A stretch of 64,000 nucleotides of DNA from an uncultured Eubacterium sp. (GCA_947385775.1 CANDMI010000003.1:26393-90392), one strand, 5' to 3'. Shown: positions 1 through 10,531, counted from the stretch's first letter. The notes: generated by a model from the letters alone, not told the origin. Translations and numbers: made by a program.

Positions 1-2
1 TG

Positions 3-722
3 ATGCAAAAGCTTGTGGGCATCAAGCACGATATCGTGCGCGGGCGGACTTTTTTTGCGGTTGTGGCTTCGGCGGAGGACTGCGCCGAGTTTCGTAAGAT
101 GTCGGTCAATCTGGCGGATTTTGAAATAGAAAAGCCGGTTACGGTTTCGCAGATTGTAGAAAAGCTGACGAAGTACCTAGAGCGGAATTTAAACGCTATT
201 GCCGAAGAAAAACAGGAGGCGGAATCAAAGCAGCAGGCGGCGCATCAGGAAGCCGCAAACGCGGACGTGGCGTTTTTACAGGAAATGGACGCGATGTTTA
301 CAGGCGGCGCGCAGGCGGATGCGGCATCGCTACAGCCTGGCGAGCAGCCGTCCGCGTCGAAACGGAAGCATGTTTTGGTGGTGGATGATGATTTTCGTAT
401 GCTGAAGCTGATCAAGCGTTATCTGGAGGACAGCTACGACGTTGCCACGGCGGTAAGCGGGAAGGTCGCTTTAAAATTTTTACAGTCCAAGATGACGAAC
501 CTGATCCTTTTGGACTACGAGATGCCGGATGAAAATGGCCCTGCGGTATTGGAAAAGCTGCGGCAGAATCCGTTTACAAGCAATATTCCGGTTATTTTTT
601 TGACGGGAATAAATGACTCGAAAAAAATCATGCAGGTTTTGGCGTTAAAGCCTCAGGGATATTTGCTAAAGCCGATTGACCACGAAAAGCTGTTAAACGA
701 GATTAAAAAAGTGATCGGATGA
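3..722 (+). CDS. Response regulator, 5' end outside the window
   Basis: Two-component receiver protein. Residues about 120-239 form a full REC domain: the acidic cluster VVDDD near 127, the phosphoacceptor Asp in LLDYEMPDENG, the Thr in FLTG and the Lys in LLKPID are all present. Residues 1-60 look like the C-terminal half of a second, degenerate receiver ending in the typical IEKPVTV Lys-Pro turn. A Glu/Gln/Ala-rich coiled linker joins the two. No output domain follows, so the protein would act on a partner by phosphotransfer or binding. The ATG at position 3 is probably internal, because the first domain starts in mid-fold; the true start should lie left of the window. The next gene begins 27 bp downstream, so it is likely co-transcribed with the two hybrid kinases and a plausible partner of their HPt domains. 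Confidence 0.85.
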   Translation: MQKLVGIKHDIVRGRTFFAVVASAEDCAEFRKMSVNLADFEIEKPVTVSQIVEKLTKYLERNLNAIAEEKQEAESKQQAAHQEAANADVAFLQEMDAMFTGGAQADAASLQPGEQPSASKRKHVLVVDDDFRMLKLIKRYLEDSYDVATAVSGKVALKFLQSKMTNLILLDYEMPDENGPAVLEKLRQNPFTSNIPVIFLTGINDSKKIMQVLALKPQGYLLKPIDHEKLLNEIKKVIG

Positions 723-749
723 GCGGGGCGCTTAAATGAGGTGAGCTAG

Positions 750-3479
750 ATGGGTGAAACGAGTTATGTGCCGGATCTGATCGATTTAATTGACCCGGCG
801 ATCTTACAAAAGATGCAGGATTCTTTTTCTAAAATGACTGGCATAGCCGCCTATATTGTAGACGGGAAAGGCGGCTTTGTGACGGAAGGGTCTGGCACGT
901 CTGTATTTTGCACGCATTATACAAGGGGGGCGGAGATCGGAAAGGCAAAGTGCTTACAGTGCGATTTTGACAGCGCGCGCCATGCGTTTGATAAAGGGGA
1001 GGCGATCACTTACCACTGCCATATGGGACTGCTTAATATGGCCGCGCCGATCGTTATGAATGGCGAGCTGATCGGCTGCTTTCATGGGGGGCAGATTTTA
1101 GACGAGGAAAAAACCGATGAAGAATTGACCGCGTGCGCGTTGGAGATCGGCGTAGACCCGTACGGGTATATCCAGTCGTACCGCCACCTGCCTGTGGTTC
1201 CGAAGGAAAAGGTAAACCGCGCGGTTTTATTTTTGAATACGATCACAAAATCCTTATCCAGCATCGCGTACCATAATTATGTGATCTTGCATGAAAACGC
1301 AAAAATAAGGCGGGCGACAAATTTAAAATCAGACTTTTTGGCGAATATGAGCCATGAGATACGCACGCCAATGAACGCGATCATCGGCATGGCGGAAATG
1401 TCACTTCGGGAAGAAGTGACCCCTGTGGCGCGCGAATACATCAATCAGATTAAAATAGCCGGGAAAAACCTGCTTTCGATCATCAATGATATCCTGGATT
1501 ATTCCAAAATAGATTCCGGGAAAATGGAGATCACAATGGCGGAATATGAGCCGATGTCTTTGATAAACGACGTGGCGAATATTGTAATGACGCATATCAA
1601 TGAAGACGACGTGCAGTTTATTTTGGATATTTCTCCGGACATTCCGCGTGAGCTTTTGGGCGACAGCCTGCGCATCAAGCAGATTTTGCTCAATATCGTC
1701 GGCAACGCGATCAAATTTACAAAAAACGGCTATATTATCGTAAAAGTGGAGCCGTCCTGGATATCGGATGAAGAGATCATTATTCGGGCGACGGTGCAGG
1801 ATACCGGAATCGGCATTAAAAAAGCGGATTTAGAAAAGCTGTTTGAATCCTTTGAGCAGGTGGACAGCAAAAGAAACCGCAATCTGGAGGGGACGGGCCT
1901 TGGGCTTGCGATCAGCCAGCAGCTTGTGCGCCTGATGCTTGGTTCCATCGAGGTGGAAAGCGAATTTGGAAAAGGCTCGAAGTTTTCCTTTCATCTGCCG
2001 CAGCGCATTACGAGCGAAAAGCCCAGCATTACGCTAAAAAGCCCGATCCCAAAAGCCGCGGCGGGGCTTACCTTTGATCCGGTTTTCCAGGCGCAGTTAA
2101 AAAAGGATATTAAAAGGCTCCATATTACATATATCGCTTTAGAGTCGGAGGAGGAATTAAACGGCCTGTTGGATATGGGCTGTAAATACGTTTTTATCGA
2201 GCGCGAAATGTATACCGATACGGTAAAAGAGTTTGTAAAAAAGAACCTGGACATTACGGCGGTGCTGGTCGTACATTTCCAGGATACGGTAAAGGAATTT
2301 TTGCCGAACCTTTTGATCGTAAAAAAACCGATCTATGCGCTGAATCTGGCTATGATCTTTAACCAGGAAAGCGTAAATGAAAATTACAGCAACGTCATGG
2401 ACGAGGATTACGAATTTATCGCGCCGGAGGCAAATATTTTGATCGTGGACGATAACCAGGTGAACCTGACGGTTGCGGAGGGGCTGTTAAAGCCGCTTCA
2501 GATCAATATAGACACGGCGCAGAGCGGGAAAGAGGCGATCAATAAAGTAACCCAGCGCAAATACGACCTGATTTTTATGGACCACCAAATGCCGGATCTG
2601 GACGGCATCAAGACAACGCATATTATCCGGCGGTTTCACGAGGAATATGCCAGGATTCCGATCGTCGCCTTTTCCGCGCAGATTTCCACAGAGACGGAAA
2701 TGATGTTTTTAAACGAAGGCTTAAATGACTGCGTTGCAAAGCCTTTTGAGCTGCGTATGATGATTTCCACGCTAAAGCGCTGGCTGCCAAAGGAAAAAAT
2801 ACAAAAGGCCAGCAAGGAAGATGAGGAAACGTTTGAAATTTCTAGCCATGGGGGAGCTGATGAGCCGTATATCCCGGTGATCGACGGGCTGGACGTGGAA
2901 GCCGCGTTAAAGCTGCTTGGGAGCGAAAAGCTGCTTTGGGAGGTGTTAAAGGATTATTACCGCATTATCCAAAAGAAGGCGGAGGAGATAAAACGATACG
3001 AAAAACAGGAGGATTTTAAAAACTATACCGTTGAGGTGCATGCGTTAAAAAGCGCGTCCAAGCAGATTGGGGCGACCCAGCTGTCGGAGCTTGCCGCACG
3101 GCTTGAAAAAGCCGGGAATGAAAAGGATGGGGCTGTGATCCATCGATATACCGACCGGCTGTTGGCGCAATACCTGCATTTGGACAAGGTGCTGGCGCCT
3201 TATTTTTCAGAGGATGACATTTCAACGGAAGAAAAGGAAAAAGGGCCGATACCGAATGAAATACGGCGCAGGGTGTTTGGAGACATGCGCGCGGCGATCG
3301 CGGATTTGGATATTGACCAGATGGAAGGCATTATACTGGAAATGGGCGGCTATTCCTATGAGGGCTGGCAAAAGGAGCTTTATGGCCAGTTGAAGGAAGC
3401 TGCCGAGGTGCTCGATGTAGATACATGTGAATCAATTTTGGAGGATTGGGAAGAGAAAGAGAAGGACAATGGAAATTGA
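750..3479 (+). CDS. PocR-domain hybrid histidine kinase (HK-REC-HPt), copy 1
   Basis: Complex sensor kinase of 909 residues with no obvious transmembrane segment, so probably cytosolic. Residues about 7-175 match the PocR sensory domain, with a CxxC pair (KCLQC) and a CHMGL motif. Then come the H-box around His202 ([12 protein letters not shown]), an HATPase domain with N-box (GNAIKFT), G1 (DTGIGI) and G2 (GTGLGLAI), a degenerate receiver-like segment about 450-545, a true receiver with phosphoacceptor Asp611 (FMDHQMPD), and an HPt domain with His764 ([14 protein letters not shown]). A further 70-residue C-terminal helical tail is shared with the next gene. RBS is a GAGGTGAGC stretch before the ATG. 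The ligand is unknown; PocR domains are thought to bind small hydrocarbon-derived metabolites. All phosphorelay residues are present, so it should be active. Confidence 0.92.
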   Translation: MGETSYVPDLIDLIDPAILQKMQDSFSKMTGIAAYIVDGKGGFVTEGSGTSVFCTHYTRGAEIGKAKCLQCDFDSARHAFDKGEAITYHCHMGLLNMAAPIVMNGELIGCFHGGQILDEEKTDEELTACALEIGVDPYGYIQSYRHLPVVPKEKVNRAVLFLNTITKSLSSIAYHNYVILHENAKIRRATNLKSDFLANMSHEIRTPMNAIIGMAEMSLREEVTPVAREYINQIKIAGKNLLSIINDILDYSKIDSGKMEITMAEYEPMSLINDVANIVMTHINEDDVQFILDISPDIPRELLGDSLRIKQILLNIVGNAIKFTKNGYIIVKVEPSWISDEEIIIRATVQDTGIGIKKADLEKLFESFEQVDSKRNRNLEGTGLGLAISQQLVRLMLGSIEVESEFGKGSKFSFHLPQRITSEKPSITLKSPIPKAAAGLTFDPVFQAQLKKDIKRLHITYIALESEEELNGLLDMGCKYVFIEREMYTDTVKEFVKKNLDITAVLVVHFQDTVKEFLPNLLIVKKPIYALNLAMIFNQESVNENYSNVMDEDYEFIAPEANILIVDDNQVNLTVAEGLLKPLQINIDTAQSGKEAINKVTQRKYDLIFMDHQMPDLDGIKTTHIIRRFHEEYARIPIVAFSAQISTETEMMFLNEGLNDCVAKPFELRMMISTLKRWLPKEKIQKASKEDEETFEISSHGGADEPYIPVIDGLDVEAALKLLGSEKLLWEVLKDYYRIIQKKAEEIKRYEKQEDFKNYTVEVHALKSASKQIGATQLSELAARLEKAGNEKDGAVIHRYTDRLLAQYLHLDKVLAPYFSEDDISTEEKEKGPIPNEIRRRVFGDMRAAIADLDIDQMEGIILEMGGYSYEGWQKELYGQLKEAAEVLDVDTCESILEDWEEKEKDNGN

Positions 3480-6147
3480 AGAATTAAACTTAATTGATTT
3501 CATCGACGCAGATACGCTGACTACGATCGAAGCGGCTTTTTGTGAAATGACGGAAATGAGCGCGGTGATCTCCAATCCTGACGGGGAAGCGATCACGACA
3601 CAGCATCGTTTTTTGGATTTTTGCAAAATGGCGCGCAGTTCACCAGAGGGCGGCAAGCTGTGCCAAAACTGTGATAAAAAAGCCGTAAAGATGGCGCGTC
3701 AGTCAAAAGAGCCTGTGTTTTACCGATGTCATGCGGGGCTTACAAATTTTGTGGCTCCGATCATGGTACAGGGCAGAGTGTTAGGTTTCTTTTTCGGAGG
3801 AAGGGCGTTAAACGAAGAGCCGGATGAAAAAGAGGCGCTGATCCATGCGCGGGAGATTGAGGTTGATCCAAAGAGCTATTTGGCGAAGCTGCATGACGTG
3901 CCTGTATATACGGAAGAAGAGATGAGGAACGCGGCGGACTTTTTGTATGCGCTGGCAAATGTTTTGTCTAATATTGGACAGAGCCGTTATAAGATCCTGC
4001 TGTCAAACGAGGAGCTGGAGCGGGCGACCCAGGCGAAATCCGATTTTCTTGCGAATATGAGTCATGAGATCCGCACCCCGATGAACGCGATCATCGGCAT
4101 GTCGGAAATGGTGATGCGGGAGCCTCTTCCAGCCGAAGCGGTGGAGTACATTAACCAGATCAAGATTGCCGGGCAGACGCTTTTGACGATCATCAACGAT
4201 ATATTGGATTTTTCCAAGATTGAAACTGGCACGATTGAAATCCATCCGGCGCAGTATTCCCCGATGTTTTTGCTAAACAGCGTTGTAAGCGCGATCGTTA
4301 CGAGAATCGAAACCAAGGATGTGGAGCTGATCGTTGACGTTCCGTCAAGCCTGCCGGAGGCGTTGATGGGGGACTATATCCGGCTGGAGCAGATCATATT
4401 AAACTTGGCTGGAAACGCGGCAAAGTTTACGCACCATGGGCAGATCCTATTAAAAGTGGAATACGAGGAAACGGAGCAGGACGAGCTAGAGCTACAGATT
4501 TCTGTCATTGATACGGGCATTGGGATCCGGAAAAAAGATATCGGGCAGCTTTTTGACGCGTTTAAACGCATAGATTTAAAAAGCACCCACGAAATCGAAG
4601 GGACGGGCCTTGGGCTTGCGATTACAAAGCAGTTAGTCACGCAGATGAATGGCACGCTGCATGTGGAAAGCGAATATGGGGAAGGAAGCTGCTTTTCCTT
4701 TGTCGTTCCTCAAAAAATCGTAAGTAAGGCGCCGGGCGTGGCGTTGAAGAACCCGGGAGGGATCCGCTGCGCCGGCCTGCTTGGCAATCATTATGTGGAA
4801 AAGCAGCTAAAAAAGGATATCGAAAGGCTGGGAATCCCATATCAAAAGGTGGAATCCCTTCATGATATATCCATGCTGCCGTCCCAACAGGTCAATTTCT
4901 TTTTTATAGAGCATACGATGTTTACGGACTATGTAGAAAAATTTGTCCGCATCCACCCGGATATCCAGTCGGTTTTGCTTATCAGTATGCAGACTGCGCC
5001 GGAATACGATATGCCAAACCTTACGGTCATCCGAAAGCCGCTTTATACGGTAAATATCGCGAGCGTTTTTAATAAAGAGCTGCATATGGACATGGATGTG
5101 GATGCGGAAAAGGAGCTGTTTGATTTCGTTGCTCCAAACGCGCAGATTTTGATCGTGGATGACAACGCGGTGAATCTGACGGTGGCGGCAGGGCTGCTTG
5201 AGCCGTTGCGGATGAAAATAGACACGGCGATGAATGCGAGGGAAGCGATAGAAAAAATCGCCCGCGGAAAATACGACCTGATTTTTATGGATCACATGAT
5301 GCCGGACGTAGATGGCGTGGAAGCGACGCATATTATCCGGCGGTTTTATACAAACTACAACCATGTGCCGATCATCGCGCTGTCGGCAAACGCGGTGGAC
5401 GGCGCGGAAAAGTTTTTCCTGAAAGAGGGGATGGACGATTTTGTGCCAAAGCCGATTGAACTGTCCTTTATCCTTTCCAAGCTGCGCCACTGGCTTCCGG
5501 ACGAAAAAATAGAGCCAATATCGCCAGAGGACGTCCAGGCTGCAAAGCCCCAGGAATTTTGCGTGGAAATTGAAGGGCTGGACACCCAGGCGGCGTTCCG
5601 GCTGCTTGGCAGCGAAAAACTGTTCTGGGAGGTATTAAAAGATTATTATTTGGCGATCTCGAAAAAATGCGCGCGGATTACGCAGCTGGAGCAGGAAGAG
5701 GACTGGAAAAATTATACGATTGAAGTTCATGCGCTAAAAAGCGCGTCCAAACAGATCGGCGCGATAGAGCTTTCGGAATTGGCGGCGCGAATGGAGCAGG
5801 CGGGCAACGAAGAAAACGCCGCGTTGATCCATCTATACACGCCAAAGCTTGCCAGACAGTATTTTGCGCTGGAAAAAGTCTTAAAGCCGTATTTCCAGCC
5901 GGAAACCAGCGTGGAAGAAGAAAAGCCAATCGCGAACGCCGAGGTGCTTAGCCAGTGCTTTGTATTGCTTCGGGAAGCGTTTGACGATCTGGATATGGAT
6001 AAGATGGAAGCGGTTGTGGGGCAGATGAAGAAGTTTTCCTATGAGGAAGGGCACAAAGAGTTATTTGAGCAGCTGTGCGGGGCGGTGAATGAGCTGGATA
6101 CGGATGCGAGCGAGGATATTATTAAGATGTGGGAGACGAAGCTGTAG
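3469..6147 (+). CDS. PocR-domain hybrid histidine kinase (HK-REC-HPt), copy 2
   Basis: Tandem paralogue of the preceding kinase with the same architecture: PocR domain about 5-170 (cysteines in LCQNCDKKA and CHAGL), H-box His199, HATPase ([21 protein letters not shown]), degenerate receiver, receiver with Asp608 (FMDHMMPD), HPt with His754, and the same C-terminal tail. I chose ATG 3469 (MEIEELNL) because it lines up with the N-terminus of copy 1 and has an AGAGAAGG site upstream; an ATG at 3427 in the same frame would add 14 residues lying inside copy 1. The gene overlaps copy 1 by 11 bp, which suggests translational coupling. The PocR halves have diverged more than the kinase halves, so the two proteins may read different signals into a shared relay. 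A terminator follows. Confidence 0.92.
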   Translation: MEIEELNLIDFIDADTLTTIEAAFCEMTEMSAVISNPDGEAITTQHRFLDFCKMARSSPEGGKLCQNCDKKAVKMARQSKEPVFYRCHAGLTNFVAPIMVQGRVLGFFFGGRALNEEPDEKEALIHAREIEVDPKSYLAKLHDVPVYTEEEMRNAADFLYALANVLSNIGQSRYKILLSNEELERATQAKSDFLANMSHEIRTPMNAIIGMSEMVMREPLPAEAVEYINQIKIAGQTLLTIINDILDFSKIETGTIEIHPAQYSPMFLLNSVVSAIVTRIETKDVELIVDVPSSLPEALMGDYIRLEQIILNLAGNAAKFTHHGQILLKVEYEETEQDELELQISVIDTGIGIRKKDIGQLFDAFKRIDLKSTHEIEGTGLGLAITKQLVTQMNGTLHVESEYGEGSCFSFVVPQKIVSKAPGVALKNPGGIRCAGLLGNHYVEKQLKKDIERLGIPYQKVESLHDISMLPSQQVNFFFIEHTMFTDYVEKFVRIHPDIQSVLLISMQTAPEYDMPNLTVIRKPLYTVNIASVFNKELHMDMDVDAEKELFDFVAPNAQILIVDDNAVNLTVAAGLLEPLRMKIDTAMNAREAIEKIARGKYDLIFMDHMMPDVDGVEATHIIRRFYTNYNHVPIIALSANAVDGAEKFFLKEGMDDFVPKPIELSFILSKLRHWLPDEKIEPISPEDVQAAKPQEFCVEIEGLDTQAAFRLLGSEKLFWEVLKDYYLAISKKCARITQLEQEEDWKNYTIEVHALKSASKQIGAIELSELAARMEQAGNEENAALIHLYTPKLARQYFALEKVLKPYFQPETSVEEEKPIANAEVLSQCFVLLREAFDDLDMDKMEAVVGQMKKFSYEEGHKELFEQLCGAVNELDTDASEDIIKMWETKL

Positions 6148-6182
6148 CAGCCTTGCGTTTGTTTTGGATAAAACGGTTGAAG

Positions 6183-6219
6183 CGGGGATTTGCCGCCATT
6201 TGGCGAAATCCCCGTTTTA
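6183..6219 (+). terminator. Rho-independent terminator after the kinase operon
   Basis: The arms CGGGGATTT and AAATCCCCG (6183-6191 and 6206-6214) form a 9-bp stem followed by TTTTAAT. It lies 35 bp past the stop of the second kinase and separates it from the convergent methionine synthase gene. Confidence 0.85.
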
Positions 6220-6254
6220 ATCTGTCAATTACTTTAATTTCATATTATTTTTAT

Positions 6255-8723
6255 CTAATTGTGTTGCGGTTTTTCGATCAGCCCCTCCACCAATTTTACG
6301 CATTCCGCGGCGTCTTTAGAATACCCATCCGCCCCGATTTCATCCGCAAAGCTTTGCGTGATCGCGGCGCCGCCAATGATGATCTTTCCATCAAAATGCA
6401 TTTCCTTTGCCAGATTCACCACGTCCTGCATCCGCGTCATTGTAGTTGTCATAAGCGCGGAAAGTCCGATGACTTTTGCCTGTTCTCGGATGGCGGTTTG
6501 GACGATCGTATCTGCGGGCACGTCTTTGCCAAGGTCGATGACATGGTAGCCGTAGTTGCGAAGCATCAGTACGACCAGGTTTTTGCCGATGTCATGGATA
6601 TCGCCTTCTACGGTGGCGATGACCAGGGTGGCGGCTTCCTTTTTACTTCCGTTTCGCTGGATCAGCGGTTCTAAATATTCGATCGCGGTTTTCATTGCGT
6701 TTGCGCTTGCGATAAGCTGCGGCAGGAAATATTTTTGCTGGTCAAATAATACGCCGACCTGATTTATGGCAGGGATTAAATACCGGTCTATGACCTGCTG
6801 CGGTTTTGCTCCGCCGGATAGCTCTGCCTTTGCGTAGGAGACAATCTGGTTTTTATCGCCTTGCAGAACGGCATTGTATACTGCGTTGGATGCCGCGCCA
6901 TTTGCGTCCGCTTCTTTTGCGCCTGCCGTTGCTGGAACCGGCTTTGCCGCCTGTGATTGACGCTGTTCTTCCTCCTGTTTTATGCTGTATTGCTGCATAC
7001 GGCTGATGTAGCGGGAGGAGCTGTCTTTTTTGCACAAAAGCATGTCGGAAGCGGCGGCCGCGTTCATTAAAAGATCCTGGGAAGGATTTGCGATCGCCAT
7101 CGTAAGCCCGTTTGCGATCGCCATCGTCAAAAAGGCGGTATTGACAAAAAGGCGCTGCGGCAGTCCAAAGGAAATATTAGAAAGCCCGCAGACGGTCGCA
7201 AGCCCAAGCTCATGCTTGCAGTAATGGATCGTGTCAAAGCATTCCAGGGCGGCGTTTGGATTTGCGCCAACGGTTGCCACAAGCCCGTCTACAATGATAT
7301 CCTCCTTTGAAAAACCAAGGGAAAGCGCTCGTTTTAGCGCTGTATGCACAATGCCCCGTTTTTCCTCTGCGTTTTTTGGAAGCCCTTCGTCGGATAAGGG
7401 CAGCAGGATAAACATTGCGCCGTAACGCTTCGCAATCGGAAGCAGCCTTGTGATCTTTTCGGATTCCATCGATATGGAATTGATCAAAGCGCGGCCCGGG
7501 TAAATGCGAAGGGCGGCTTCTAAAGTATCCACCGAGCTGGAGTCTAAACACAGCGGGCAGTCTACGGTAGAAGTAACCTCGTAAATGGCTTCCTGCATCA
7601 TCTTTGTTTCGTCAATGCCGTTTACTCCCATATTGACATCCAGTATCACCGCGCCGTTTTCTGCCTGTTCCTTTGCCATGCTGCGCACAAGGCTTAGGCT
7701 TCCTTCCCGTAGCTGCGCCTTTAGCTTTTTCTTTCCGGTTGGGTTAATGCGCTCCCCGATCACTTGAAACGGGCCGTCTAACGTAATCTCTACCGTCTTG
7801 CGTTCCGAAGTCAGTACGCGCCGGCTTATGCTTTGGATTGCAGGCGGGTTTATGCCTGCGGCGATATCCGCCAGGGCTTTTATGTGGGACGGGCCTGTGC
7901 CGCAGCAGCCGCCTGCGATGTGCGCGCCTGCCTGAATCAGCTTTTCCATAGAAAGGGCAAATTCCTGGGGGCTCATTTTGTAAACCGTTCTGCCGCATTC
8001 AAGCTCCGGCATTCCGGCGTTTGGCTTGGCAAGAATCGGGATATTGGCATATGCGTACATTTCTTTTACGATATCAAGCATCGCGTCCGGCCCGGTGGAG
8101 CAATTTAGCCCCACGGCATCTACGCCAAGGCTTTGGAGCGCGACGACCGCGGTTTTTGGATCTGTGCCAAAAAGCGTCCTGCCGTCCGCTTCAAATGTCA
8201 GGCTCGCCATAACCGGCAGGTCGCAGGTTTCCTGGATGGCGATAACGGCGGCTCTTGTTTCTTGCAGGCTCATCATAGTTTCTATGATAAAAAGATCTAC
8301 GCCTGCTTTATATAGCGCGTCCGCCTGTTCTTTGTAGATTTCCACCAGCTGTTCAAACATCAGATCGCCTAACGGATAAAGCTGCTGCCCGGTCATCGTA
8401 AGGTCGCCTGCCACATAAGCTTTGCCGTTTGCGGCTTCTTTAGAAAGCGCGGTCAGCTTGGCATTGATTTCGAAAAGCCGGTCTTGCAGGCCATATTCGG
8501 CCAGTTTGATACGGTTAGCCGTAAAGGTTGGGGCGTATAGGATATTTGCCCCGGCGGTGACGTATTCCTGTTGCAGTTTTTTTAGGATTTCGGGGTGTTC
8601 TAAAATCCAAAGCTCCGGGCATACGCCGGTTGGCATGCCTGCCTGCTGCAAGTTTGTGCCGCAGGCGCCGTCTAAGATCAGAATGCGGTTGTCCGTAAGT
8701 TCGCGGAAAGTTTGTTTTGTCAT
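6255..8723 (-). CDS. metH: Cobalamin-dependent methionine synthase (short form)
   Basis: Transfers a methyl group from methyltetrahydrofolate via methylcobalamin to homocysteine. Of 822 residues, about 1-300 are the homocysteine S-methyltransferase domain with zinc-ligand cysteines in GLNCS and GGCCGTGP. About 320-580 are the pterin-binding domain (VIGERINPTGKKK), and about 600-822 are the B12 cap and binding domains with the cobalt-ligating His in EGDIHDIGKN. The C-terminal reactivation (AdoMet-binding) domain of the E. coli enzyme is absent, as is usual in Clostridia. I chose ATG 8723 (MTKQTF) because AGGAGA lies eight bases upstream; the in-frame start at 8753 would add ten residues without a better site. 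It appears to be a single-gene unit. Confidence 0.95.
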   Translation of the reverse strand: MTKQTFRELTDNRILILDGACGTNLQQAGMPTGVCPELWILEHPEILKKLQQEYVTAGANILYAPTFTANRIKLAEYGLQDRLFEINAKLTALSKEAANGKAYVAGDLTMTGQQLYPLGDLMFEQLVEIYKEQADALYKAGVDLFIIETMMSLQETRAAVIAIQETCDLPVMASLTFEADGRTLFGTDPKTAVVALQSLGVDAVGLNCSTGPDAMLDIVKEMYAYANIPILAKPNAGMPELECGRTVYKMSPQEFALSMEKLIQAGAHIAGGCCGTGPSHIKALADIAAGINPPAIQSISRRVLTSERKTVEITLDGPFQVIGERINPTGKKKLKAQLREGSLSLVRSMAKEQAENGAVILDVNMGVNGIDETKMMQEAIYEVTSTVDCPLCLDSSSVDTLEAALRIYPGRALINSISMESEKITRLLPIAKRYGAMFILLPLSDEGLPKNAEEKRGIVHTALKRALSLGFSKEDIIVDGLVATVGANPNAALECFDTIHYCKHELGLATVCGLSNISFGLPQRLFVNTAFLTMAIANGLTMAIANPSQDLLMNAAAASDMLLCKKDSSSRYISRMQQYSIKQEEEQRQSQAAKPVPATAGAKEADANGAASNAVYNAVLQGDKNQIVSYAKAELSGGAKPQQVIDRYLIPAINQVGVLFDQQKYFLPQLIASANAMKTAIEYLEPLIQRNGSKKEAATLVIATVEGDIHDIGKNLVVLMLRNYGYHVIDLGKDVPADTIVQTAIREQAKVIGLSALMTTTMTRMQDVVNLAKEMHFDGKIIIGGAAITQSFADEIGADGYSKDAAECVKLVEGLIEKPQHN

Positions 8724-8804
8724 ATTGGATTCTCCTGTCGTGGTTTCGGTCACGTTCGTTTTATGTGATTTCGCCGCTTTTTATAAATGCGAAATGCTTT
8801 CCTT

Positions 8805-8834
8805 ATTATAATATTGATATGGAAAATTGGCTAG
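8805..8834 (-). promoter_or_regulatory. Candidate metH promoter
   Basis: Reading on the minus strand, TATAAT (8805-8810) is preceded 17 bases upstream by TAGCCA, which matches 4 of 6 bases of the sigma-A -35 box. The leader between it and metH contains an inverted repeat (ATTTCGC / GCGAAAT) around 8769-8796. No B12 or SAM riboswitch was recognised in the short leader. Confidence 0.4.
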
Positions 8835-8865
8835 TTCTTTTTTCAGTCCGGGATTTTCCGTTTTT

Positions 8866-9010
8866 GTTACTATTCACGGCCTGGGGGCCGCTCATAGTAA
8901 CGTTTCCAGTCCATTTAAAGTCGCCTGCGGCGGGGACTGGAAACCAAAAGCCATTACTCTTTCATACGGAATGCGCAGCTAGTGCGCATTCCTGGGCCGT
9001 GAAAAGTAAC
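8866..9010. repeat. 145-bp MITE-like element with 16-bp terminal inverted repeats
   Basis: The ends GTTACTATTCACGGCC (8866-8881) and GGCCGTGAAAAGTAAC (8995-9010) are inverted repeats with one mismatch. Inside are further inverted repeats: GTTTCCAGTCC against GGACTGGAAAC, and a GCGC-AGCTAGT-GCGC palindrome. It has no coding capacity. It looks like a non-autonomous mobile element or a repeated palindromic unit between metH and the Uma2 remnant. No target-site duplication was evident. Confidence 0.55.
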
Positions 9011-9120
9011 CCGTTTTTACTTATTTAGGGCAAAACGGGCGGGCGCCAGTTGCAATCTGCAAATATTTGTGATAAGGTTTTGTTAGAGTTTGAGCAGTTC
9101 CTAGGAACCCGTTATTTCTG

Positions 9121-9396
9121 ATGGCGGCGCTTGGCAGTATCCATCAAAAGCTGGTGCATTTTTTGGATTGGGCCATCGGGAATTATATCCATGGGAAAAA
9201 TGGAGAATAGAAGCTGTTTAAATACCGGACTGCGGGAGTCAGGGAATATTGGATCGTGGACGATACATGCAATCTTATTATGGTTTATGATTTTGAGCAG
9301 GATAAACTGACCGATTATAAATTTTCGGATAAAATAAAGGTTGGGATATTTGAGGATTTTGAAATTGATTTTTTAATGGTAGATATCAGTCGGTAA
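9121..9396 (+). pseudogene. Uma2-family (DUF820) endonuclease remnant
   Basis: One reading frame holds two pieces of a Uma2-type protein. 9121-9207 encodes MAALGSIHQKLVHFLDWAIG and nine more residues, resembling the N-terminal region of the family, and ends at a TAG at 9208. 9211-9396 continues in the same frame with KYRTAGVREYWIVDD and GIFEDFEIDF, resembling the C-terminal region. The central part, which carries the catalytic Asp/Glu/Lys residues (the usual PDW...E...K segment), is missing. An internal deletion plus a stop codon has therefore destroyed the gene. Degenerate coding traces may reach back to about 9085. Confidence 0.7.
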
Positions 9397-9462
9397 GGAA
9401 CTGTGAAAAAATAACTTTAGCAAATAACTTTAAGCATATAGAAAGTTTAGGAGGATAACACA

Positions 9463-10338
9463 ATGGAAAACAGGATTTCAGGCACAACGCGCCTGCTTGG
9501 GCTGATCGGCTCCCCGGTGGGGCATTCCGGCTCCCCGGCGATGTATAATTACAGCTTTCAAAAGCTGGGACTGGATTATGTGTACGTGGCCTTTGATGTG
9601 AAAAAGGAAGCCGTAGGAAAGGCGATGGAGGCGATGCGCACTTTTGGGATGCGGGGCATGAATGTGACGATGCCGGATAAGACAGAGGCGGTGCAATATA
9701 TGGATGAGCTGTCGCCTGCGGCGCGTTTGATCGGAGCGGTCAATACGATTGTCAATGACGATGGAAAGCTGATTGGATACATAACGGACGGGGAAGGTTT
9801 TGTCAATAACTTGCGCGACCGGGGCATTGATGTGGCAGGGAAAAAAATCACGGTGGCAGGCGGCGGGGGAGCCGCGACCGCGATCCAGGTACAGTGCGCA
9901 TTAGACGGGGCCAGGGAAATTTCGATTTTTAACAGGAAGGACGCGTTTTTTTCACGCACCCTGGAAATGGCGGAGAAAATCCAAAAAGAAAAACCGGGCT
10001 GTATCGTGCGCGCCTTTGACCTAGCGGACGATGCGAAGATGAAGGAAGAAATAGACGACAGTGATATTTTCGTAAACGCAACGATTGTCGGCATGAAGCC
10101 GTTAGACGATCAAAGCGTTGTAAAAGATCCATCGGCGTTTCGCCCAGGGCTTATCGTCTGCGACGCGGTTTATAACCCGAAGGAAACAAAGCTGTTGCGC
10201 GAGGCGAAGCAGGCAGGCTGTACCTGTATCAGCGGGGAAGGGATGCTGCTTTGGCAGGGCGTTTCGGCGTTTAAGCTGTACACCGGGCAGGATATGCCGG
10301 TGCAGGAAGTGCGGGAGAAATTTTTTGCAGTTCAGTGA
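9463..10338 (+). CDS. aroE: Shikimate dehydrogenase
   Basis: NADP-dependent reduction of 3-dehydroshikimate to shikimate in aromatic amino acid synthesis. The 291 residues fit the family. The substrate-binding motif GSPVGHSGSPAMYN is at about 16-29, the catalytic Lys is in NVTMPDK (about residue 70), the Asp is in YITDGEGF, and a glycine-rich nucleotide loop (VAGGGGAATA) starts the second domain. The ATG at 9463 follows TAGGAGG at good spacing. It is alone, not in an aro cluster, and a terminator follows. Some homologues prefer quinate, which cannot be excluded from sequence. Confidence 0.93.
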   Translation: MENRISGTTRLLGLIGSPVGHSGSPAMYNYSFQKLGLDYVYVAFDVKKEAVGKAMEAMRTFGMRGMNVTMPDKTEAVQYMDELSPAARLIGAVNTIVNDDGKLIGYITDGEGFVNNLRDRGIDVAGKKITVAGGGGAATAIQVQCALDGAREISIFNRKDAFFSRTLEMAEKIQKEKPGCIVRAFDLADDAKMKEEIDDSDIFVNATIVGMKPLDDQSVVKDPSAFRPGLIVCDAVYNPKETKLLREAKQAGCTCISGEGMLLWQGVSAFKLYTGQDMPVQEVREKFFAVQ

Positions 10339-10362
10339 CAAAAGACAGTGGATGTCAATTAT

Positions 10363-10409
10363 AAAAACAGAGCGTTTTACAGGTAGATAGTAAAACGCCC
10401 TGTCTTTTA
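10363..10409 (+). terminator. Terminator after aroE
   Basis: AAAACAGAGCGTTTTAC is followed after a nine-base loop by GTAAAACGCCCTGTCTTTT, giving a long stem ending in a T-run. It should stop aroE transcripts and may also serve the convergent minus-strand transcript. Confidence 0.85.
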
Positions 10410-10531
10410 TAATAGAATTCAAATATTATTCTACCATATTCACTACTTCTGCCGCTGTTTTCAGCTGTTCTTTCGCTTCTTATGCTTTTATATTTCTTCT
10501 GTGCAACAGTCTCTTTCCTATATTTAAACAT

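Noticed and set aside
3427-3468. Earlier ATG for the second hybrid kinase
   Set aside because: It lies inside the first kinase gene and adds residues not found in the paralogue; ATG 3469 has a site and aligns.
4807-5490. 227-codon minus-strand frame inside the second kinase
   Set aside because: It has no family resemblance and is fully covered by strong coding sequence on the plus strand.
6129-6674. 181-codon plus-strand frame at the kinase/metH boundary
   Set aside because: It runs through a terminator and over the metH B12-binding domain, with no recognisable domain.
8724-8866. B12 or SAM riboswitch before metH
   Set aside because: The leader between the candidate promoter and metH is under 90 nt and lacks the B12-box or the S-box core; only a simple hairpin is seen.
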